Shown here one piece after another: positions 34,224-43,682 of a stretch of 64,000 bases of DNA (within the stretch, counting starts at the first letter, position 1; every line of letters begins with the position of its first letter). Source of the stretch: Paracoccus denitrificans (GTDB lineage Bacteria; Pseudomonadota; Alphaproteobacteria; Rhodobacterales; Rhodobacteraceae). A program made the translations under genes and the position numbers. The DNA is taken from assembly GCA_003240735.1 (NCBI GenBank), contig QFNE01000010.1, positions 31,723-95,722 on the forward strand, read 5' to 3'. The notes beneath the pieces were generated by a model. It was given only the letters and a program-made list of their open reading frames with translations. It did no database searches and was not told the DNA's origin.

Positions 34224-36704
34224 TTGCTTCGTTTTGTCTTGTCGTTCTTCGGCGCGATCTTTTCGTGGGTCGTAACCGGGATCGCGCTGTTCGCATTGGT
34301 TGTGGGCGGCATCTTCTGGATGTTTTCCCGCGATCTGCCCAGCCATGAGGCGCTGGCGCAGTATGCACCGAAAACCATCAGCCGAATCTATTCCGGCGAA
34401 GGCAAGCTGATCGATGAATTTGCACAGGAACGCCGCATCTTCGTTCCGATCGCGGAAATTCCCGACCTGGTGAAGCACGCCTTCATCTCGGCCGAAGACA
34501 AGAATTTCTATCACCACCACGGGTATGACCCGCGCGGCATCGTCGCGGCGGGCCTGCAGGCCGCGCGCGGTGGCTCGGTCCGGGGTGCGTCCACCATCCC
34601 GCAGCAGGTGGTGAAGAACTTCCTTCTTTCGTCTGACCGCAGCGTCGAACGGAAGGTCAAGGAGCTGATTCTGGCCACCCGGCTGGAGCAGACGCTAAAC
34701 AAGGACCAGATCCTAGAGCTGTATCTGAACGAGATTTTTCTTGGCCAGAACAGCTCAGGCGTCGGTGCTGCAGCCCAGACTTATTTTAACAAGCCCCTGA
34801 CGAAACTGGCCCCCCACGAGGCCGCGCTGCTGGCGTCCATGCCGCAGGCACCGTCCCGGTCGGTCGTTCGTGACAAGGATCGCATTCTTGAGCGCCGGAA
34901 CTATGTCCTGCGCGAGATGTGGCAGAACGGCTATCTGGACGAGGCGACCTATCGGTCCGAGGCCGAGCAGCCGCTGCGCACGGTCCAGAATGGCGACTTT
35001 CCCGGCTTTCGTCAGGAATTGCCGCCGCGCGGCTATTTCACCGACGAAATTCGCCGGCAGCTGAGCCAGCAGTTTGGCGAAGATGAATTTTTCACCGGCG
35101 GTCTGTCGATCCGGGCCACGGTTGACCCACAGCTGCAGGATATTGCGGCCAAGGCGCTGCAGGACGCGCTGGAACGCTATGACCGCAGCACGGGGCTGTG
35201 GCGTGGAACGGGGCGCAAAATCGCGGCCGACAAGCTGGTGAACGAAACGTCATGGCGGGCGGAACTGGCCAAGGCTGACGTGCCGCGCGATATCGAAGGC
35301 TGGCGCCCGGCAGTCGTGCTGACCTTGGGCGCGAATGATGCTCAGTTGGGTATCGAAGGAAACATCGACGCAGATGAACCCGCCGTCATCCCCGCGCGCG
35401 ACGTCCAGTGGGCGCGCAAGCTGATGCCGGGGTCGCGCCGCGCGCCGAACGCCAAGGTGCCAAGCGACCTGCTGGAGGTCGGCGATGTCGTTCTGGTGCG
35501 CCGCATGACCGACGACAAAAGCGGTGCATTTGTCCGCTGGACGCTGCGCCAGGTTCCGGCGATCCAAGGCGGGTTTATGGCGATGGACGTCACCACGGGT
35601 CGCGTGATCGCGATGCAGGGTGGTTTCAGTTATCAGTCGTCGGTGTTCAACCGGGCGACGCAGGCGATGCGTCAGCCGGGGTCGTCCTTCAAACCCTTCA
35701 TTTACGCGGCCGCGCTCGACACCGGCTATACCCCCGCAACTATGGTCGCGGATGAGCCGATCACTGTGAACACCCCACAGGGCGTGTGGACGCCCAAGAA
35801 CTCCTCGGGGCGGTATTACGGGCCAACGCCGCTGCGGACAGGGATCGAGCAGTCGCGCAACCTGATGACGATCCGTATCGCGCAGGACATCGGGATGGAT
35901 CTGGTCGCGAAATATGCCGAGAGGTTTGGCGTCTATCAGCACATGACGCCCTTCATCGCGAACTCGCTTGGCGCGCAGGAAACGACGCTTTTCAAGATGG
36001 TCTCGGCCTATGCGATGTTTGCCAACGGTGGCCAGAAGGTCGAGCCGACGCTGGTCGACCGCGTGCAGGATCGTCGCGGGCGCACGATCTATCGCCATGA
36101 CAACCGAAACTGCGACAATTGCGGCCAACCGACGCTGCCATCCGGCATCTCGCCCGAGATCAAGTCGGACCGGGAACGCATTCTGGACCCGGTCACGGCC
36201 TATCAGGTCACGTCGATGATGGAAGGCGTGGTCAAACGCGGTTCGGGCAAGGGCGTGCACCTGCCGGTTCCGGTCGCAGGCAAGACGGGGACGACGAACG
36301 ACGCCAAGGACGTGTGGTTCATCGGGTTCACCTCGAACATGGTGGCGGGGTGCTACCTTGGCTATGACCAGCCGCGCACGCTGGGCAGCAACGCGTTCGG
36401 TGGGACGCTGTGTGTTCCAGTCTTCAATTCGTTCATGCGGCAAGCCGTTCGCCGCTATGGCGGCACGGAGTTTGCTGTCCCGCCGGGTGGCTATTTCGCG
36501 GGCGGAGAGTTCTTCCGTGACGGGACTGATGCCACGTCGGGCCCGGTTGTCGACGGCGGCTTTGGCCGGACCAATCCTGATGAGCTGCCCCTGATCGGGT
36601 CCGGGCCAGTGGCCGGGACGTCCGTCACGACATCGACCGGTCAGCGCAAGGTCATCCCGGCGCGCGCGTCCACGGGAACGATCAGTTCGGGCGGTCTTTA
36701 CTGA
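34224..36704 (+). CDS. mrcA: Penicillin-binding protein 1A
   Basis: This class A bifunctional synthase polymerises and crosslinks peptidoglycan from the periplasmic side of the inner membrane. The 826-residue protein has one N-terminal transmembrane anchor, a GT51 domain (FISAEDKNFYHHHGYDPRG, GASTIPQQVVKNFLL), an intervening OB-like region and a transpeptidase domain with the nucleophile motif SSFK (RQPGSSFKPFIYAAALD), SRN (IEQSRNLMT) and KTG (VAGKTGTTND). The start is TTG with AAGGA seven bases upstream; it gives the expected short basic N-terminus and no in-frame ATG does so. It follows the amidase gene. Confidence 0.96.
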   Translation: MLRFVLSFFGAIFSWVVTGIALFALVVGGIFWMFSRDLPSHEALAQYAPKTISRIYSGEGKLIDEFAQERRIFVPIAEIPDLVKHAFISAEDKNFYHHHGYDPRGIVAAGLQAARGGSVRGASTIPQQVVKNFLLSSDRSVERKVKELILATRLEQTLNKDQILELYLNEIFLGQNSSGVGAAAQTYFNKPLTKLAPHEAALLASMPQAPSRSVVRDKDRILERRNYVLREMWQNGYLDEATYRSEAEQPLRTVQNGDFPGFRQELPPRGYFTDEIRRQLSQQFGEDEFFTGGLSIRATVDPQLQDIAAKALQDALERYDRSTGLWRGTGRKIAADKLVNETSWRAELAKADVPRDIEGWRPAVVLTLGANDAQLGIEGNIDADEPAVIPARDVQWARKLMPGSRRAPNAKVPSDLLEVGDVVLVRRMTDDKSGAFVRWTLRQVPAIQGGFMAMDVTTGRVIAMQGGFSYQSSVFNRATQAMRQPGSSFKPFIYAAALDTGYTPATMVADEPITVNTPQGVWTPKNSSGRYYGPTPLRTGIEQSRNLMTIRIAQDIGMDLVAKYAERFGVYQHMTPFIANSLGAQETTLFKMVSAYAMFANGGQKVEPTLVDRVQDRRGRTIYRHDNRNCDNCGQPTLPSGISPEIKSDRERILDPVTAYQVTSMMEGVVKRGSGKGVHLPVPVAGKTGTTNDAKDVWFIGFTSNMVAGCYLGYDQPRTLGSNAFGGTLCVPVFNSFMRQAVRRYGGTEFAVPPGGYFAGGEFFRDGTDATSGPVVDGGFGRTNPDELPLIGSGPVAGTSVTTSTGQRKVIPARASTGTISSGGLY

Positions 36705-36781
36705 GGGCTGCCCGCCTTGCTCATGTTTGCACGGCAAGTTATCACCCGTGACCTGATTGAACGCCCCAAGGGGAACCACTG

Positions 36782-37909
36782 ATGCGCGCCGAAACCCAAG
36801 CCACGACCGAGGCTATTCGCAAATCCCTGAAGCTGCTGGCGCAGCGCATGGATTGGGACACCGCGCCCCATCGGCTGGAAGAGATGAACGCTATGATCGA
36901 GGATGGCGATCTGTGGTCGGACCCGGCCCGCGCGCAAAAGCTGATGCGTGAACGTCAGGCGCTGTCTGACGCGGTCGAAACCTATCGTCGCATCGGTCAG
37001 GAACTGCAGGATAATGTCGACCTGATCGAACTGGGTGAGGCCGAAGGCGACACCGAAGTCGTGACCGAAGCCGAAGCCGCGCTGAAGATTCTGTCGGCAA
37101 CTGCCGCGCAGAAGGAGCTTGAGGCGCTGCTGAACGGTGAGGCGGATAGCAACGACACCTTCCTTGAGATCAACGCAGGCGCTGGCGGCACGGAAAGCTG
37201 TGACTGGGCGTCGATGCTGGCGCGGATGTATGTCCGTTGGGCCGAATCCAAGGGCTACACCGTCGAGCTGCAGTCCGAGACGGCGGGCGACGAGGCAGGC
37301 ATCCGCAGCGCGGCCTATAAAATCAGCGGGCACAACGCCTATGGCTGGCTGAAGTCCGAGTCGGGCGTCCACCGGTTGGTCCGCATTTCGCCCTACGATT
37401 CTGCGGCGCGGCGGCACACCTCGTTCTGTTCGGTCTGGGTCTATCCGGTCGTTGACGACAACATCGAAATCGACATCCCGGCCAGCGACATCCGCATCGA
37501 CACCTACCGGTCGTCGGGTGCAGGTGGTCAGCACGTCAACACCACCGACTCGGCCGTCCGGATCACGCACCTGCCGTCGGGGATCGTCGTCACCAGCTCG
37601 ATGAAATCGCAGCACCAGAACCGCGATGCTGCCATGATCGCGCTGCGGGCGCGCCTGTACCAACTGGAACTTGATCGCCGAAATGCCGCCATAAACGCCC
37701 AGCACGAATCCAAAGGCGACGCGGGCTGGGGCAACCAGATCCGGTCATACGTGCTGCACCCTTATCAGATGGTGAAGGATCTTCGGACCGGCGTCGAGAC
37801 AAGCGACACCCAAGGCGTGCTTGACGGTGATCTTGACGCTTTCATGGCCGCCACTTTGGCACTGGATGTGGCCGGCAAGACCCGGGCCGAGGCGAACGCC
37901 GAAGACTAA
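36782..37909 (+). CDS. prfB: Peptide chain release factor 2
   Basis: RF2 terminates translation at UGA and UAA. The 375-residue protein has the helical N-terminal domain, the GGQ loop (SSGAGGQHVNTTDS, GGQ at 248-250) and the codon-reading loop as SPY at 203-205 (RISPYDSAARRHTSF) in place of the enterobacterial SPF. The reading frame is continuous; no in-frame UGA or CUUUGA slippery site is present around residues 20-26, so the autoregulatory +1 frameshift of many RF2 genes is absent. AAGGGG lies nine bases before the ATG. A bidirectional terminator follows. Confidence 0.97.
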   Translation: MRAETQATTEAIRKSLKLLAQRMDWDTAPHRLEEMNAMIEDGDLWSDPARAQKLMRERQALSDAVETYRRIGQELQDNVDLIELGEAEGDTEVVTEAEAALKILSATAAQKELEALLNGEADSNDTFLEINAGAGGTESCDWASMLARMYVRWAESKGYTVELQSETAGDEAGIRSAAYKISGHNAYGWLKSESGVHRLVRISPYDSAARRHTSFCSVWVYPVVDDNIEIDIPASDIRIDTYRSSGAGGQHVNTTDSAVRITHLPSGIVVTSSMKSQHQNRDAAMIALRARLYQLELDRRNAAINAQHESKGDAGWGNQIRSYVLHPYQMVKDLRTGVETSDTQGVLDGDLDAFMAATLALDVAGKTRAEANAED

Positions 37910-37910
37910 G

Positions 37911-37940
37911 AAAAACGGGGCCCAGCGGTCCCGTTTCTTG
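37911..37940. terminator. Bidirectional terminator between prfB and a small minus-strand gene
   Basis: AAACGGG pairs with CCCGTTT over 7 bp around a GC-rich 10-nt loop. An A-run precedes and a T-rich run follows, so it can stop transcripts from both convergent genes. Confidence 0.65.
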
Positions 37941-37954
37941 TTGGTGTCGTCAGT

Positions 37955-38131
37955 TCAGGCGGTGCGAGGGGCCTGATCCTCGATTTCCGCCGGACCTTGC
38001 GGCGCGACAGGACGGGTGCCGTTTGCCGGAATGCCGTCGGGCTTGTCGTCGACCTGATATTCGTTGTGCAAGATCCCCTCGGCCGGTTTGTCGCGCGGAT
38101 CGTCTGGTCGGTGTTTCGGCTTGTCGGCCAT
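37955..38131 (-). CDS. Small hydrophilic protein of unknown function
   Basis: A 58-residue highly charged, proline-rich protein (starting MADKPKHRPDDPRDKPAEG, later EYQVDDKPDGIPANGTRP). AAAGGATACCAACC before the ATG is a good ribosome binding site, and a terminator sits just after the stop, both supporting a real gene. The composition predicts disorder; there is no signal peptide, membrane segment or metal site. An extension of 10 codons upstream is possible but has a poorer start. I do not recognise a function. Confidence 0.65.
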   Translation of the reverse strand: MADKPKHRPDDPRDKPAEGILHNEYQVDDKPDGIPANGTRPVAPQGPAEIEDQAPRTA

Positions 38132-38242
38132 GGTTGGTATCCTTTCGCTGTACAAGTTCAACCAAACGCACCCCGGCAGGGTTCCGGTTTGCCACTTGCA
38201 GATCAGCGGCTAAGCTTCACCGACATCCGCATGGGGGCTGGC

Positions 38243-39292
38243 ATGGCACGCACGATCAATCTGGCGCTGCAGGGCGGTGGCGCGCACGGGGCGTTCGCGT
38301 GGGGCGTGCTGGACCGGCTGCTTGAAACCGACGAGATCGAGATTTCGGGCATCAGCGGCACATCGGCCGGCGCGATGAACGGGGCGGCGCTGGCCGCCGG
38401 TCTGGCCCACCGGGACGGTGCGGCCGGTCGACGCGCCGCGCGTCAGAACCTTGAGGCGATGTGGACCCAGATCGCGCAGTTGAGCGATAACCGCATGGTC
38501 CGCTGGATGCACAGCCTGATCCCCATGCCCCCCAAGATGCAGCGCGCGGCCGAAATGTTCTCTCCCGTCGCGTGGCTCGAAGGGATCGCGCGCGTCTTCA
38601 GCCCCTACGATTCGGGGCCGTTCTACACCAACCCTTTGGGGCCGGTGCTGCGCGATCTTCCCTTCCCGCTGCATAAACGTGGGGCCGCCCCGCCGCGGTT
38701 CTTCGTCACCGCCACGAACGTGCGCACCGGTCGGGTGCGGATATTTCAAGCGGACGAAGTGACGCCTGACGCGATCATGGCATCCGCCTGCCTGCCGACG
38801 CTGTTTCGCGCGGTCGAGCTGGACGACCCCGCGACCGGCCGCCGAGAGGCGTATTGGGACGGCGGCTATTCCGGTAATCCCGCGCTGTTTCCGCTGTTCG
38901 CGCCTGACCTGCCTGCTGATATCGTCATTGTCGCCATCAATCCCATGGTGCGCGAGGCGCTGCCCAGAACGCCGACCGAAATTCAGGACAGGATCGACGA
39001 GATCAGCTTCAATTCATCGCTTCAGCGGGAATTGCGGGCCATCCAGTTCGCCAAGCGGCTGGCTGGTGAAGGCCGGCTAAATGACCGAGGCATGAAAATC
39101 CCGCTGATCCATCTTGTCTCGGACGATGTGCTGATGACCGACCTGACAGCGCAGACAAAGCTGATCCCGTCGCCGGGACTGCTGGTCCGCATGAAGGAAG
39201 CAGGCCGCGCCGCCGGCCAGAGGTTTCTGGACGGCGACGCGGCCAATATAGGGACGCGCGATTCGGTCGATCTGCCCCTGCTTTACGGTTAG
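38243..39292 (+). CDS. Patatin-like phospholipase family protein
   Basis: The 349-residue protein has the patatin lipase core: the oxyanion glycine loop LALQGGGAHGAFAWG, the nucleophile elbow SGISGTSAGAMNG (GTSAG serine) and the aspartate of the dyad in YWDGGYSGNP. Patatins deacylate membrane phospholipids; substrate and role are unknown here. No signal peptide is seen, so it should act from the cytosol. An ATG four codons earlier is an alternative start. Its last four bases overlap the end of the convergent psuG gene. Confidence 0.91.
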   Translation: MARTINLALQGGGAHGAFAWGVLDRLLETDEIEISGISGTSAGAMNGAALAAGLAHRDGAAGRRAARQNLEAMWTQIAQLSDNRMVRWMHSLIPMPPKMQRAAEMFSPVAWLEGIARVFSPYDSGPFYTNPLGPVLRDLPFPLHKRGAAPPRFFVTATNVRTGRVRIFQADEVTPDAIMASACLPTLFRAVELDDPATGRREAYWDGGYSGNPALFPLFAPDLPADIVIVAINPMVREALPRTPTEIQDRIDEISFNSSLQRELRAIQFAKRLAGEGRLNDRGMKIPLIHLVSDDVLMTDLTAQTKLIPSPGLLVRMKEAGRAAGQRFLDGDAANIGTRDSVDLPLLYG

Positions 39293-40200
39293 GGCTTTTC
39301 AGCCGCGATGCGTGCGGCAAGACGCGCGTTGTTCAGCACCAATGCGATGTTCGCGGCCAGTGAGCGTCCGTCTGTCAGCTGGAAAATGCGGTCCAGCAGG
39401 AACGGCGTCACGGATTTCGCCGCAATTCCTTGGGCGCGCGCATCAGCCAGTGCCTGATCAACGATCGGAATCATCACGTCACGAGCAATTTCATCGACAA
39501 CGGGGATCGGATTGACCACCAGCTGGCCACCCGGCAGCCCGAGTTCGCGGCGCGTGCGCGACGCGGCGGCGATGTCGGCCGGATCGTCCAGCCGCAACGG
39601 CGCCGCCAAGCCCGATTCGCGGGACCAGAAAGCAGGCAGATCGTCCTGACCCACTGCGATGACCGGCACGCCCTGTGTTTCCAGAAACTCCAACGTGCGG
39701 GGCAGGTCGAGGATGGCCTTGGCGCCAGCAGCCACGACCGTCACCGGCGTGCGCCCCAGTTCCTGAAGGTCGGCCGAGATGTCCATCGTATCTTCGACGC
39801 CGCGGTGGACGCCGCCGATGCCCCCGGTCGCAAAGACACGGATGCCCGCCAGATCGGCGCAGATCATCGTCGCGGCAACGGTCGTGGCACCGGTGCGCCC
39901 GGTTGCAAGGGCCACGGCCAGATCGGCGCGGCTAAGCTTCATCACCTCGGCCTGCGGGGTCTGGGCCAGCGCTTCAAGCGTCTGGTCCTCCAGCCCGATC
40001 AGGATGCGGCCACCCATGATCGCGATGGTGGCGGGGGTCGCGCCGGCCGCGCGGACCTCTTCTTCGACCTGACGAGCGACTTCCAGGTTCTGGGGATAGG
40101 GCATGCCATGGGTGATGATCGTGCTTTCCAAGGCGACGATGGGCTTGCCTGCATTCAGCGCGGCCTGCACCTCGGGGGCGATGATCAAAAGCGGGTTCAT
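39289..40200 (-). CDS. psuG: Pseudouridine-5'-phosphate glycosidase
   Basis: PsuG cleaves the C-C glycosidic bond of pseudouridine 5'-phosphate to uracil and ribose 5-phosphate, the second step of pseudouridine salvage. The 303-residue protein shows IVALESTIITHGMPYPQNLE, IAIMGGRILIGL, VAAGAKAILDLPRTLEFLET and GVPVIAVGQDDLPAFW, all family signatures. It is coupled to the kinase gene just upstream by an ATGA overlap, completing the two-step pathway. Confidence 0.96.
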   Translation of the reverse strand: MNPLLIIAPEVQAALNAGKPIVALESTIITHGMPYPQNLEVARQVEEEVRAAGATPATIAIMGGRILIGLEDQTLEALAQTPQAEVMKLSRADLAVALATGRTGATTVAATMICADLAGIRVFATGGIGGVHRGVEDTMDISADLQELGRTPVTVVAAGAKAILDLPRTLEFLETQGVPVIAVGQDDLPAFWSRESGLAAPLRLDDPADIAAASRTRRELGLPGGQLVVNPIPVVDEIARDVMIPIVDQALADARAQGIAAKSVTPFLLDRIFQLTDGRSLAANIALVLNNARLAARIAAEKP

Positions 40201-41117
40201 GGGGTATCCTTTCCTGAAACATGGGCTGCCGCGGCCGCAACGGCGGCGTCAAGCGCTGCGCGGCGGTCAAGGCCGCCGTGCTCGGCCACAAGATGCGCGG
40301 CCAGAAAACAGTCACCGGCGCCGGTGACGCGGGCGATACGAACCGAAGGGGGCAGGGCAGTCAGCACCTCGCCATCCCGTGCGGCGCAGGCGGCCAGCTG
40401 GCCGCCATCGGTGACCAGAACACGTGCGGCGCCGCGTTGGATAACCGCCGCCGCGGCTGTGGCGGCATCGACGCAGGCGTGACCGGCCAGTGTTTCCGCC
40501 TCGGCCCGGTTCAGATACAGCGTCGCGTTCGGATGGGCCATCAGCGGGGCCAGACGCTCGGCCTTGCCGGGGCTGGCCGGCACGACGCGAAGGTCGGCGG
40601 CCGCAAGCGCAGGGTCAGTCGCCAGCGTGGCCAGCATTTCGACCGTCAGGTTCCCGTCGATGACGACCGGTCCCAGCCACGGCGTGCCGGGGCGGCCAAG
40701 CGGGCCGTGGCGCAAGGGCCGCACGATGGCATCGCCCGCCTTTTCCAGCGAATGGGCGTCGGCGATGGCGGCGATCAGCCCCACGTCATCCTCGATCGCC
40801 ATATAGACGTCGGTGGGCAGGCCGGCGTCGCGCGTCAGATAGGCGACATCGACCCCCAACGACCGGGCAGCGGAACAAAGCGCCTCGCCCTCACCGTCGC
40901 GACCGACGGCGCCCAGCACGGCCGGGCGGCGTCCCCGACGGGCGAGCGCGATGGCCACGTTCAGCGCGACGCCACCGGGAATGTGCGCGATACGCCCGGG
41001 CACGTCGTCGCCCTTGGACATGGTGCGCGGGCTGCGCCCGATCACGTCCCATAGAACGGCCCCGATGCACAGGACATCGGGGCGCGGGTGATCGTCAGGA
41101 TGCTGGGTCCACGACAC
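40197..41117 (-). CDS. psuK: Pseudouridine kinase (PfkB family)
   Basis: A 306-residue PfkB-fold sugar kinase. It has VLCIGAVLWDVIGRSP at the N-terminus, HIPGGVALNVAIALARRG (the first PfkB signature region) and RVTGAGDCFLAAHL with the GAGD anion hole and catalytic Asp. Coupling to psuG identifies the substrate as pseudouridine, phosphorylated on the 5' hydroxyl. The start is taken as GTG six bases past the tyrS stop; no ATG suits the family N-terminus, so the exact start is uncertain. It forms an apparent tyrS-psuK-psuG transcription unit. Confidence 0.92.
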   Translation of the reverse strand: MSWTQHPDDHPRPDVLCIGAVLWDVIGRSPRTMSKGDDVPGRIAHIPGGVALNVAIALARRGRRPAVLGAVGRDGEGEALCSAARSLGVDVAYLTRDAGLPTDVYMAIEDDVGLIAAIADAHSLEKAGDAIVRPLRHGPLGRPGTPWLGPVVIDGNLTVEMLATLATDPALAAADLRVVPASPGKAERLAPLMAHPNATLYLNRAEAETLAGHACVDAATAAAAVIQRGAARVLVTDGGQLAACAARDGEVLTALPPSVRIARVTGAGDCFLAAHLVAEHGGLDRRAALDAAVAAAAAHVSGKDTP

Positions 41118-41123
41118 GTAGGG

Positions 41124-42368
41124 TCAGACCAGCTTCAGCATGCGGTGCTTTTTCTTGCCAAGGCTGATCTTCAGCCCGTCGCCGATTTCCGCTGCAGTCA
41201 GGAGCAGCTGCGGGTCGGTGACAGCGTCGTTGTTCAGCCGCAAGCCGCCTTCGGCGATCAGGCGCTTGGCCTCCTTGCCGCTGGTCGTCAGGCCGGTCTG
41301 GGCCAAAACCTGCACGACCGACAGCCCATCGGCCAGACTGGCCGCAGGCAGGGTCACGACCTCAAGATCGCCACCGCTGCCGCCCTGTTCAAACACGTCG
41401 CGTGCTGTCGCCTCGGCGCTGGCGGCGGCGTCGGCGCCGTGCAGCTGGGTGGTGACGGCGTTGGCAAGGATCACCTTGGCCTCGTTGATCTCTGACCCCT
41501 CCAGCGCGCCAAGGCGTTCGCATTCGGCAACCGGCAGCTCCGTGTAAAGCTTGAGAAAGCGTCCCACGTCCGCATCGGTCGAGTTGCGCCAGAACTGCCA
41601 GAATTCGAACGGGGACAGCATTTCACCGTTCAGCCAGGTGGCGCCACCAGCGGATTTTCCCATCTTGCGCCCGTCGCTGGTCGTCAGCAGGGGCGACGTC
41701 AGGCCGAAGATTTCCTTGTCCAGCACACGACGGGTCAGGTCGATCCCGTTGATGATATTGCCCCACTGGTCCGAGCCGCCCATCTGCAACCGGCAGTCGT
41801 ACCGCCGATAAAGCTCAAGAAAGTCATAGGCTTGCAGGATCATGTAGTTAAACTCAAGGAACGACAGCGATTGTTCCCGGTCCAGCCGCGACTTGACGCT
41901 TTCGAACGCAAGCATCCGGTTGACCGAGAAGTGGCGACCGATGTCGCGCAGGAACTCAAGATAGTTCAGGCCGTCCAGCCACTCGGCATTGTTCAGCATC
42001 ATCGCGCCGCCATCGCGATAGTCGAGGTATTTTTCAAACACCCGCTGCATGCCGTCGATGTTGGCTTGAATGGCTGCATCGTTCAGCAATGGACGTTCAT
42101 CGCTGCGGAATGACGGGTCACCGACCTTGGTCGTCCCGCCGCCCATCAGGGTGATCGGACGGTTTCCGGTCTTCTGAAACCAGCGCAGCATCATGATGTT
42201 CAGAAGGTGACCGACATGAAGCGACGCGGCCGTCGCGTCATAGCCGATATACGCCGTAATCGGCCCCTCAACCAACGCGTCGTCCAGCGCCTGCAGATCG
42301 GTGCAGTCGGCCAGATAGCCGCGTTCCATCATGATGGTCAGGAACTCGGATTTCGGGTGATATGTCAT
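41124..42368 (-). CDS. tyrS: Tyrosyl-tRNA synthetase
   Basis: TyrS charges tRNA-Tyr with tyrosine. The 414-residue class Ic synthetase has the HIGH motif as HVGHL (ATAASLHVGHLLNIMML), TLMGGGTTKVGDPSFR, QMGGSDQWGNIINGIDL for tyrosine/tRNA recognition, the KMSKS motif as RKMGKSAGG, and a C-terminal S4 RNA-binding domain (TSGKEAKRLIAEGGLRLNND). AAGGAAAACGCCG precedes the ATG; a 71-codon longer frame covers the anmK start on the other strand and is rejected. It is divergent from anmK and precedes psuK. Confidence 0.97.
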   Translation of the reverse strand: MTYHPKSEFLTIMMERGYLADCTDLQALDDALVEGPITAYIGYDATAASLHVGHLLNIMMLRWFQKTGNRPITLMGGGTTKVGDPSFRSDERPLLNDAAIQANIDGMQRVFEKYLDYRDGGAMMLNNAEWLDGLNYLEFLRDIGRHFSVNRMLAFESVKSRLDREQSLSFLEFNYMILQAYDFLELYRRYDCRLQMGGSDQWGNIINGIDLTRRVLDKEIFGLTSPLLTTSDGRKMGKSAGGATWLNGEMLSPFEFWQFWRNSTDADVGRFLKLYTELPVAECERLGALEGSEINEAKVILANAVTTQLHGADAAASAEATARDVFEQGGSGGDLEVVTLPAASLADGLSVVQVLAQTGLTTSGKEAKRLIAEGGLRLNNDAVTDPQLLLTAAEIGDGLKISLGKKKHRMLKLV

Positions 42369-42440
42369 CGGCGTTTTCCTTATGCGTGAAGGGTCTATAC
42401 AGTCGCCGCCAACCAAGGAAAAGCCGGGGCAGAGGGGCGA

Positions 42441-43535
42441 ATGCGGGTTCTGGGAATGATGTCGGGCACATCGCTTGACGGGGTCGATGCCGCGCTGCTG
42501 GACACCGACGGCGAGACGATCCACGCCTTCGGCCGCAGCGCCTACAAACCCTATGCCGGGAATGAGGTGGGCGTCCTGCACGCAGCGCTTGGGCGATGGC
42601 CGGGCGAGGCCGGAGTGGCTGACGCCGCCGACCTGTCAGTCGCCACGCACGCAGCCCTGGCCGCCGATTTCCCCGAGGCGGAGGTGATCGGATTTCACGG
42701 GCAGACGCTGGCGCACGATCCTGCAGGACGGCGGACCCATCAGGCAGGACAGGGATGGCAGCTTGCGCGCGCAACGAAGCGTCCGGTCGTCTGGGACTTT
42801 CGCACCGAAGACGTGCGTCTGGGCGGCGAGGGCGCGCCGCTGGCGCCGTTCTTTCACCACGCGCTGGCGCGTCACGCTGTGGCCGCCGGTCGGTTGTCTG
42901 ACGCACCTGTGGCGTTCTTGAATCTTGGCGGCGTGGGCAACCTGACCTGGACTGATCCGCGCATCGCCGATCCGGTGCAGGCGTCTCTGGCTTTCGATAC
43001 AGGTCCCGCCAATGCGCCGCTGAACGACCTCATGCGTCGCCGGTTGGGGCTGGCGCGTGACCAGGGCGGGGCGCTGGCCGCAACCGGGTCGGTGACAGAG
43101 GACGTCGTGCAGGCATTTCTGTCCCATGATTTCTTCCAACGCCCCCCACCAAAATCGCTGGATCGGGACGCGTTTGCGGCATTGGTGGACTGGACCGCGC
43201 CGCTGAATGAGGCCGATGCGGCGGCCACGCTGACGGCCGTTGCCGCCGCTGCGGTCGGGGCGGGCTTGTCATGGCTGCCGACCTCGCCGGAAATCCTGCT
43301 TGTGTGTGGGGGCGGGCGACACAACCGCACGATGATGGCGGCACTGGCCGATCGCACCGGGTTGGTCGTCCAGCCGGTGGAGGGCGCAGGATTTGACGGC
43401 GACATGCTGGAGGCGCAGGCCTTTGCCTGGCTCGCCGCCCGGGTGCTGCGTGGCCTGCCCACGTCTGGCCCGACCACCACGGGCGCACCCGGGGCGATCT
43501 GCGGAGGGCGGGTTTCATATCCGAAGCCCCGATAG
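42441..43535 (+). CDS. anmK: Anhydro-N-acetylmuramic acid kinase
   Basis: AnmK converts recycled 1,6-anhydroMurNAc to MurNAc 6-phosphate in the cytosol during cell-wall recycling. The 364-residue protein has RVLGMMSGTSLDGVDAALLD (ATP-binding), VIGFHGQTLAHDP, LNLGGVGNLTW, AFDTGPANAPLNDLM and LLVCGGGRHNRTMM, the usual signatures. It is divergent from tyrS with 72 bp between starts, a conserved neighbourhood in alphaproteobacteria. Confidence 0.96.
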   Translation: MRVLGMMSGTSLDGVDAALLDTDGETIHAFGRSAYKPYAGNEVGVLHAALGRWPGEAGVADAADLSVATHAALAADFPEAEVIGFHGQTLAHDPAGRRTHQAGQGWQLARATKRPVVWDFRTEDVRLGGEGAPLAPFFHHALARHAVAAGRLSDAPVAFLNLGGVGNLTWTDPRIADPVQASLAFDTGPANAPLNDLMRRRLGLARDQGGALAATGSVTEDVVQAFLSHDFFQRPPPKSLDRDAFAALVDWTAPLNEADAAATLTAVAAAAVGAGLSWLPTSPEILLVCGGGRHNRTMMAALADRTGLVVQPVEGAGFDGDMLEAQAFAWLAARVLRGLPTSGPTTTGAPGAICGGRVSYPKPR

Positions 43536-43682
43536 TTCCCAGAAATGGCGCTGATTTTTTCGTGATGCTAATTTGAGCAGCGTGCCCCAGTTCATGTCAC
43601 AAACCTTGGGAACGGTTCGGGAAATCTTGCGTTTGGGATCGATGCCGGCACGACCGGCGCAACCACAAGAGGACTCAGGCCC

